Source: Phoronis ovalis (lineage: Eukaryota; Phoronida; Phoronidae). From it: 17,036 nucleotides of DNA. The notes below the pieces were generated by a model. The model worked only from the letters and a program-made list of their open reading frames with translations. It ran no database searches and was not told the origin of the DNA. The DNA is taken from positions 1 to 17,036 of the forward strand of contig JAOXYB010022025.1 of assembly GCA_028565635.1 (NCBI GenBank). Direction: 5' to 3'. This document shows, piece after piece, positions 13,701 through 17,036 of this stretch (its first letter is position 1; each line of letters starts with the position of its first letter). The position numbers and the translations under genes are program-made.

Positions 13701-16466
13701 TCCATTTTGTGCCTTGATAATCGTATCTTTGACAACTCCTCTAATTTTGAAATGAAAACAATCCTCTTTGGCACTGAGGATTCCTCTCCTTCAGAATCTG
13801 ACCTGTAAATGGCATTAAAACATGTGCTAATTATATTGACAAATAAAGGGAAAATTGGTTACAGTACATTGGGAATGTATTTAATGCTAGTAACAAATGT
13901 TGTTTATTGTTACATAACCTACATAAAGGAATGAACTACATGAAAAAATCTTTGCTCCAGAACAAAAACGCAAACAAAACACAATTTTTAATGCTTCACT
14001 TTTTTCCAGAAATTGTTTAATAATAAAACATTTACATGCATTGGTCATGTAGTATAACAAACCCAGTCAAATCCACAAACAAAAACTGAACATAAACACA
14101 ATGAATACTATAACATAACAGTCAACAGCTTTGACAACTCACCAGCAATGTCTAACTTCGTAGATTTTTTTAATTTCTTTTTTAATATCTGGCTTACTTT
14201 CAGTCACAACAACAGGTTTGCTATAGTTTTTAAATTCACAAATAACTAGATAACAGTTGTAAGAAAACCCCAAATTATATATATTAAAACAAGAAAATGT
14301 TATTCTTCTGTTAAATCACTAAGTAACAATTGACATCTATAAATTGAACGACATCACTGTGCAAAAGAAATGTGAAGCCTAAATCTAAAGAGCATTATTT
14401 TGCTATGCTTTCTTTGAAATATTTTACCATTTCACTACAGCTAAATTAATTATACATACCTGTATGATGATCTACTGCTGATTTCTGAGTCTGATTTTTT
14501 GAATTCCTCATCACTGGAACTGCTACTGTCGTCATCTGAGTACACGTCATCTGCTTTAAGTCTCTGTTTTTCTTGTTTCTCTTGTTGAATTTCAGCTTTT
14601 AATATAAAGAGTTAGTACTCTTGATAAGATTAAAACAAATATCAAAACTTAAATAGCAGTCAATAAAAAATAACCCAAAAGAAATGTTAACACCACTGGA
14701 AAAAAATCAGCTATTAACTTTAGTCAGACTAGAACTATCAAAGAACATTGAAAATTACAAGATAAATTACAAGATGTAGTAAATCATAAAAATATAAAAA
14801 ATTAATCAACTATAAATACTTTTTAAAACTATTTCAAGTTCTAAGCCAACATTTACCACATAAATTAACACATACAGCAGCATGTTATACAGTTTGGACT
14901 GTAGTTTACCTTGCTTTTTCTTCTCTTCTCTTTTAGCTTTCAGATCTTTAAGAGCATTCAATTTACTGTCCTTTTTATCTTCCATTGTTTTCCTGCGCTC
15001 TGTACTTCTCTGTTTTGCAGATTTATGGGACAGTGCCTCATGTTGTTTTTTCGTAGATTTCTTTTTCGATTCATCTTTCTTAGCCTTTTTTAATTTCTTT
15101 TCTATCTCTCGCCTATTCAGAAACAATGAAGTTAAGAACACATTTTTATGAACTTCAATTCTCAGAGGGTTTTTTTAAAAAAAGATGCCAAATATTATAT
15201 TGTAGAGTACATTGTTTCATGTTATTATGGGTTTCTTGAGCTGAATATGCTAGTATGGGTGATTACTAGTTCTACTTCAGCATATAATCAATGAACAGAA
15301 TGTTTGTTCGTGTTAAGTTGCTAACAGATAACTATCAGAGTATCTTTCCTGAATAATTACCTAGTTCTTAAGACCTCTCTTCTTTCAATACGATTAAACA
15401 GTTCCTGTTCTCTTTCTTTCTCTGTCATCTGCTCCAGTCTTTTCCTGTCCTCTTCATCGCCAATAAGATTTTCATCATAACCATCTTCAAAACTAGCTTC
15501 CATGTCAGAATCGTCAGAACTTGAATCTTGTCCGGAGTCAGAGTCTGACACTTCTCCTGTCAATATAACAAATACAGTTATGCTGACCTTGGGCAATGTT
15601 TAGTTTTATTAAAGTTTTTATCTGCACTGCATAATTTAGTTTCCAAATCTATGAAATGATACTAAACATTAATAATGGAAAATATAATTGTGTTTGAATG
15701 TTCCCACAACTATTAACTAAATAACATGTAATGGCAGTTATATAACAATTTTCTTTCAGTGGAAATGTTGCTTTTTGTAACAAAGTTAGGTAATATTGGT
15801 TGTGTCTGCACCATATTTTATTTATTTACCTTCTTCAGGTTCTGAGCTTTGTACCAGTTCACCTTCACTTCCTGATGAAACTTTCGTTTTTTTTCCGGTT
15901 TTATTTCCTGCCTTCCCTTTTCTTTGCCCTTTCTTTTTCTTACTTTTAGCTCCCATACTCCACTGTAATGAGGAAAACATATGACCCCAGGGTTCTACTA
16001 TAACCAGTCTGCACTACTGACATACCACAGTGTTAGTTACTGATAAATGTTGAGTGTGTAGCAGACAATATATATATATATAATACAAAGCTTGCTGAAT
16101 ACTATTAAATATGAAATGAGAACAAAATTGCAAATTTGGGAATAAAACTCGTGTTTAGCTGCAATGATCTTCTAAAAAAATATATTGTAACAAGAATAAA
16201 GAAATAAAATATAGCAATATCATCAAGTTAAGGTGACTAGCTTTTATCGCAATTACACCGCAAATGTGCCAGCTTAACAGTGTCATTAAATCAAATATCA
16301 AAAACACTTCTAGAGGCTTTTCCAAAATTATCAGTCATCACTATAGACATTTTGAATAAAAGGAACTTACTTCATCATCACTACCAGATGTTTCTGAGTC
16401 AGATGATATGCTTGGAGCAGGCGCAGGCTGTTCTGTTCTTTTCTTTTTGGTTAAAGCTTTTAATTC
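7690..16466 (-). CDS. RTF1: RTF1, Paf1-complex transcription elongation subunit (15 exons, 5' end missing)
   Basis: Rtf1 is a nuclear subunit or associate of the Paf1 complex on elongating RNA polymerase II; it promotes Rad6-type H2B ubiquitylation and links to Spt5. Joined exons: 16371-16466, 15830-15962, 15361-15556, 14910-15112, 14460-14595, 13698-13802, 13069-13162, 12161-12243, 11723-11918, 11296-11373, 10069-10190, 9633-9768, 8688-8777, 8164-8296, 7690-7796. They sum to 1,908 nt, a multiple of three, and every intron is GT-AG with matching phase. Counting from the first residue seen, order is: acidic/Ser and Lys-rich N-terminus; histone-modification domain about 99-150; Lys/Glu-rich segment 143-254; Plus3 domain about 275-410; coiled coil about 441-480; conserved DPFTRR block in 482-526; C-terminus ending [13 protein letters not shown]. 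The 635 residues plus a missing ~25-residue first exon fit the usual animal size. Identification is from family knowledge, not a search. Confidence 0.96.
8164..8296 (-). CDS. RTF1: RTF1 exon 14: [15 protein letters not shown] motif
   Basis: It starts [12 protein letters not shown] and reaches [20 protein letters not shown], equivalent to human [20 protein letters not shown]. The acceptor is ttttgcag and the donor GTGAGT. It leaves in phase 1, the split codon giving Ala. Confidence 0.96.
8688..8777 (-). CDS. RTF1: RTF1 exon 13: variable linker
   Basis: The 30 codons begin [20 protein letters not shown] and end DQGQR. It replaces a poorly conserved linker in human Rtf1, so homology alone would not define it. 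The acceptor attacag, the phase 0 borders and the continuous frame do. The donor GTCTGT is the weakest in the gene. Confidence 0.88.
9095..9510 (-). mobile_element. LINE retrotransposon relic (reverse-transcriptase C-terminal part)
   Basis: On the minus strand, W[13 protein letters not shown] (9444-9476) resembles the linker before LINE reverse transcriptases. After a jump come CMVMSNQ, then [13 protein letters not shown] ([10 protein letters not shown] at 9287-9316), then VWKLKRLVF. In shifted frames follow [10 protein letters not shown] (about 9130-9159) and ALEDKLSAF. These match the usual order KxMVxS, FKYLGSVI, F.KL..IL, LLYG.ETWTL, Q.LEAFE. The catalytic middle (FADD region) is missing and there are stops and frameshifts, so it is dead. 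It lies in an RTF1 intron in the same sense as the gene. The clade is not determined. Confidence 0.8.
9633..9768 (-). CDS. RTF1: RTF1 exon 12: DPFTRR block
   Basis: It encodes [15 protein letters not shown], a charged middle, and [15 protein letters not shown], matching human YINQRNREWNIVESE and DPFTRRQCKPTIVS. The acceptor is ttgcag and the donor GTATTT. Frame read-through into the intron beyond TLVTK is not coding. Confidence 0.97.
10069..10190 (-). CDS. RTF1: RTF1 exon 11: coiled-coil segment
   Basis: It begins [20 protein letters not shown] and continues [20 protein letters not shown], matching human [20 protein letters not shown]. The leucine and charge spacing suggests a coiled coil. 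The acceptor is ttttgtag and the donor GTAATA; the final Ser codon is split AG/C. Confidence 0.96.
10222..10794 (+). mobile_element. Same transposon family, copy 2 (one end eroded)
   Basis: Read on the plus strand, this follows the complement of copy 1 through shared words: AGTTAAAGCACTACAT, AGCATTCCACATG, CATAATCTAGAG, ACACCTACATTTATTTGTCC and the terminal CTACCAATACACCACC (10775-10790). Clear similarity begins near 10249. TTAAGGT at 10222 may be the remnant of the other end after a deletion of about 60 bp. It lies in an RTF1 intron, inverted relative to copy 1. Confidence 0.75.
11296..11373 (-). CDS. RTF1: RTF1 exon 10
   Basis: The 26 codons read [19 protein letters not shown] and TALIKEK, equivalent to human IVKEKERFRKAPPNYAMKK. 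It enters and leaves in phase 0. A long T tract precedes the acceptor; the donor is GTACCT, a weaker match. Confidence 0.95.
11723..11918 (-). CDS. RTF1: RTF1 exon 9: Plus3 end
   Basis: It encodes [16 protein letters not shown], then [13 protein letters not shown] and [11 protein letters not shown], and ends [12 protein letters not shown]. All align with human [16 protein letters not shown] and [21 protein letters not shown]. It closes the Plus3 domain. The acceptor is ttttgtag and the donor GTAAGT. Confidence 0.97.
12161..12243 (-). CDS. RTF1: RTF1 exon 8: Plus3 middle
   Basis: The exon encodes [20 protein letters not shown] followed by TNKGLRL, matching human [20 protein letters not shown]. 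The acceptor is tctttag and the donor GTAACA. It enters in phase 0 and leaves in phase 2, the split codon giving Arg. Confidence 0.96.
12303..12322 (+). repeat. Left terminal inverted repeat, copy 1
   Basis: This 20-bp end matches the complement of 12891-12910 at 18 of 20 positions, differing only at positions 10 and 11. Confidence 0.8.
12891..12910 (-). repeat. Right terminal inverted repeat, copy 1
   Basis: CTACCAATATGCCACCTTAA pairs with 12303-12322. The related end CTACCAATACACCACC is found at 10775-10790 in copy 2. Confidence 0.8.
13069..13162 (-). CDS. RTF1: RTF1 exon 7: Plus3 core strand region
   Basis: [20 protein letters not shown] leads this exon, close to human [20 protein letters not shown], and it ends with VYR. 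This is the most diagnostic part of the Plus3 fold, which in yeast binds the phosphorylated Spt5 C-terminal repeats. The acceptor is atctccag and the donor GTAGGC. Confidence 0.97.
13486..13505. repeat. Short inverted repeat in an RTF1 intron
   Basis: GTAATTAG, a TATG loop and CTAATTAC form perfect 8-bp arms. No function is evident. Confidence 0.3.
13698..13802 (-). CDS. RTF1: RTF1 exon 6: entry to the Plus3 domain
   Basis: It reads SDSEGEESS, then a basic and hydrophobic linker, then [10 protein letters not shown], equivalent to human VRLSRHKLER. This last part is the first helix of the Plus3 domain, named for its conserved positive residues. The acceptor is tttacag and the donor GTAAGT. 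Its first base completes an Arg codon and its last two bases start the Lys codon finished by the next exon. Confidence 0.95.
14143..14220 (-). CDS. RTF1: Candidate optional (cassette) exon of RTF1
   Basis: A 78-nt open stretch has an AG acceptor at 14221-14222 and a strong GTGAGT donor. It enters and leaves in phase 2, so including or skipping it keeps the frame. It would add about 26 residues, containing [20 protein letters not shown], between the acidic segment and the Plus3 domain. The human protein has no clear counterpart. The polypyrimidine tract is weak, so it may be a chance open frame. Confidence 0.45.
14460..14595 (-). CDS. RTF1: RTF1 exon 5: acidic VYSDDD segment
   Basis: It begins [16 protein letters not shown] and carries [14 protein letters not shown], matching human EVYSDDEEEEEDD. 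The acceptor AG at 14596-14597 is preceded by a TACTAAC branch-point-like motif. The donor is GTATGT. The exon enters in phase 1 and leaves in phase 2, with AG joining G of the next exon to make Arg. Confidence 0.92.
14910..15112 (-). CDS. RTF1: RTF1 exon 4: Lys/Glu-rich helical segment
   Basis: The exon reads [18 protein letters not shown] and onward to [14 protein letters not shown], aligning with human FEIKKKLKTAKK and ELKAEREKRK. The charged composition predicts a long helix or coiled coil. The Arg at the start is split AG/G with the previous exon. The acceptor is ctgaatag and the donor GTAAAC. Long open frames on the opposite strand here only reflect the purine-rich coding strand. Confidence 0.95.
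15361..15556 (-). CDS. RTF1: RTF1 exon 3: Ser/Asp linker and histone-modification domain core
   Basis: It starts EVSDSDSG, runs through an acidic Ser-rich stretch, then [19 protein letters not shown] and [19 protein letters not shown]. This block is near-identical to human Rtf1. In yeast the corresponding domain is sufficient to stimulate H2B ubiquitylation by Rad6-Bre1. The acceptor is ttgacag and the donor GTAATT; it is entered in phase 1 and left in phase 2. Confidence 0.96.
15830..15962 (-). CDS. RTF1: RTF1 exon 2 of those in window
   Basis: It opens with [12 protein letters not shown] and ends SSEPEEG, the Lys-rich then acidic linker found before the histone-modification domain in animal Rtf1. 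The basic run is a likely nuclear-localisation segment (inference). The acceptor is cattacag and the donor GTAAAT. It enters in phase 0 and leaves in phase 1, with the last Gly split across the intron. Confidence 0.93.
16065..16082. repeat. (TA)n microsatellite in an RTF1 intron
   Basis: An uninterrupted run of TA dinucleotides lies between the first two coding exons seen. Confidence 0.7.
16371..16466 (-). CDS. RTF1: RTF1 exon 1 of those in window
   Basis: The 32 codons begin ELKALTKKK and end [12 protein letters not shown], matching the animal Rtf1 segment after the start exon (human has LLSLAKRKR and SSDSETSDSDDE). The acceptor is ctatcag and the donor GTAAGT. It enters and leaves in phase 0. 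The start codon must be in an earlier exon, which I could not find in 16467-17036. Confidence 0.92.
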
Positions 16467-16496
16467 CTGATAGCAAAAATTTGAAATAAAACAATA

Positions 16497-16521
16497 GTAT
16501 ATAATAATAATAATAATAATA
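16497..16521. repeat. (TAA)n microsatellite in the first visible RTF1 intron
   Basis: About eight TAA/ATA units lie just upstream of the first coding exon seen, close to its acceptor. Confidence 0.8.
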
Positions 16522-16784
16522 GAGGCTGTCCAATGATATAAACAATGTTTTTGCTATTCATCTTTAATTTTCAAACAGTCCACTGCCAAGCAGTGTTGAT
16601 AGCAAAGTTTAAATCCTCAGTTTCAATCCTGATGTAGGGGTCTTGTAAATATATGAAATGTTTCTTTGATACAATATAATTTGTATAGATTTCCAGTCAG
16701 TGGCAATCCTTAGAAAGAAGATATCTGAAGTTGTTTATATTGCAGTGTAGTTGGAAGAATTAAACGTTGTGGTAGCGTCTTGAT

Positions 16785-16807
16785 ACTAGTATTTTAAAAA
16801 TACTAGT
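16785..16807. repeat. 23-bp palindrome
   Basis: ACTAGTATTTT, one A, then AAAATACTAGT form perfect 11-bp arms. It could be a hairpin or a transposon end. Confidence 0.6.
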
Positions 16808-16892
16808 AGCTCGTGTAGTTTCTTTCAACGCTTACTGTTTTACAAGTTATCGCTTCGTCTATAGAGTATAGGCCCATTCACACTTACCACTT

Positions 16893-16989
16893 AAAGCGCT
16901 TCACAATAGAGTGCTTTCTAATAAAGCGCTTCAGCCTCTAATGTGTACGTGAATAATTCGCTTCAAGAGCATTAAAATAAAGCGCTTCA
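16893..16989. repeat. Degenerate ~30-bp repeats with core CGCTTCA
   Basis: AAAGCGCTTCA occurs exactly at 16893-16903, 16923-16933 and 16979-16989. A weaker copy, ATTCGCTTCA, ends at 16965. Core spacings are 30, 32 and 24 bases. The flanking GCCCATTCACACTTACC resembles a transposon end, but no partner end is visible before the window stops. Confidence 0.6.
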
Positions 16990-17036
16990 AGCAAAAATTA
17001 ATCCTCTTCCCGAGGTGAATTAACTTTTTCCTGATG

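Larger units (their letters stand above)
16467..17036 (-). other. RTF1 intron upstream of the first visible exon
   Basis: Neither strand shows the expected Rtf1 N-terminal sequence (a Met start followed by basic residues and an acidic Ser-rich stretch). The region holds the (TAA)n tract, a 23-bp palindrome at 16785-16807 and repeats at 16893-16989. A GTAAGTG donor-like site on the minus strand near 16880-16887 is not preceded by a usable coding exon, though a non-coding one cannot be excluded. Confidence 0.6.

Noticed and set aside
14882-15151. Plus-strand open frames rich in Phe, Leu and Ser
   Set aside because: They are the complement of the Lys/Glu-rich RTF1 exon at 14910-15112.
16880-16887. 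GTAAGTG donor-like site on the minus strand as the end of an RTF1 first exon
   Set aside because: The sequence before it is the CGCTTCA repeat and has no frame resembling the Rtf1 N-terminus.

Overview
The window is animal nuclear DNA, about two-thirds A+T by eye, with spliced genes, GT-AG introns, C2H2 zinc-finger units and relics of eukaryotic transposons. No bacterial or phage gene organisation is seen. The main gene is recognisable from yeast to human and its exon peptides read clearly as metazoan. I cannot name the species; an invertebrate with mid-sized introns is most likely.

The right half (about 7,130-17,036) holds nearly all of one minus-strand gene, RTF1, encoding the Plus3-domain subunit of the Paf1 transcription elongation complex. 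Fifteen coding exons were placed by hand. All have GT and AG borders and all intron phases agree, giving 1,908 nt of continuous frame (635 codons plus stop). The stop is at 7690-7692. The first coding exon, with the start codon, is not in the window and should lie beyond base 17,036. A further phase-matched 78-nt stretch at 14143-14220 has good splice borders and could be an optional exon.

The left part (about 760-3,180) holds a minus-strand C2H2 zinc-finger gene that looks dead: about 18 finger remnants at ~84-bp spacing, broken by several stops and many frame changes. A plausible 3' splice site and basic leader start its finger exon. A phase-compatible candidate exon lies upstream, and a natural stop and a polyadenylation hexamer lie downstream. 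The clean RTF1 exons in the same sequence argue against poor base calling as the cause.

The middle (3,183-7,130) has no convincing gene. It contains a foldback-type inverted repeat (5281-6154) whose arms carry ~41-bp sub-repeats, and an AT-rich stretch with clustered homeodomain-like motifs.

Mobile DNA sits inside RTF1 introns: two oppositely oriented copies of a ~608-bp terminal-inverted-repeat element (12303-12910 and about 10222-10794) and an internally deleted LINE reverse-transcriptase relic (9095-9510). The rightmost intron sequence has a (TAA)n tract, a 23-bp palindrome and ~30-bp degenerate repeats with the core CGCTTCA. The transposon families and the optional exon are the most novel items. 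I found no evidence of a new multi-gene system.
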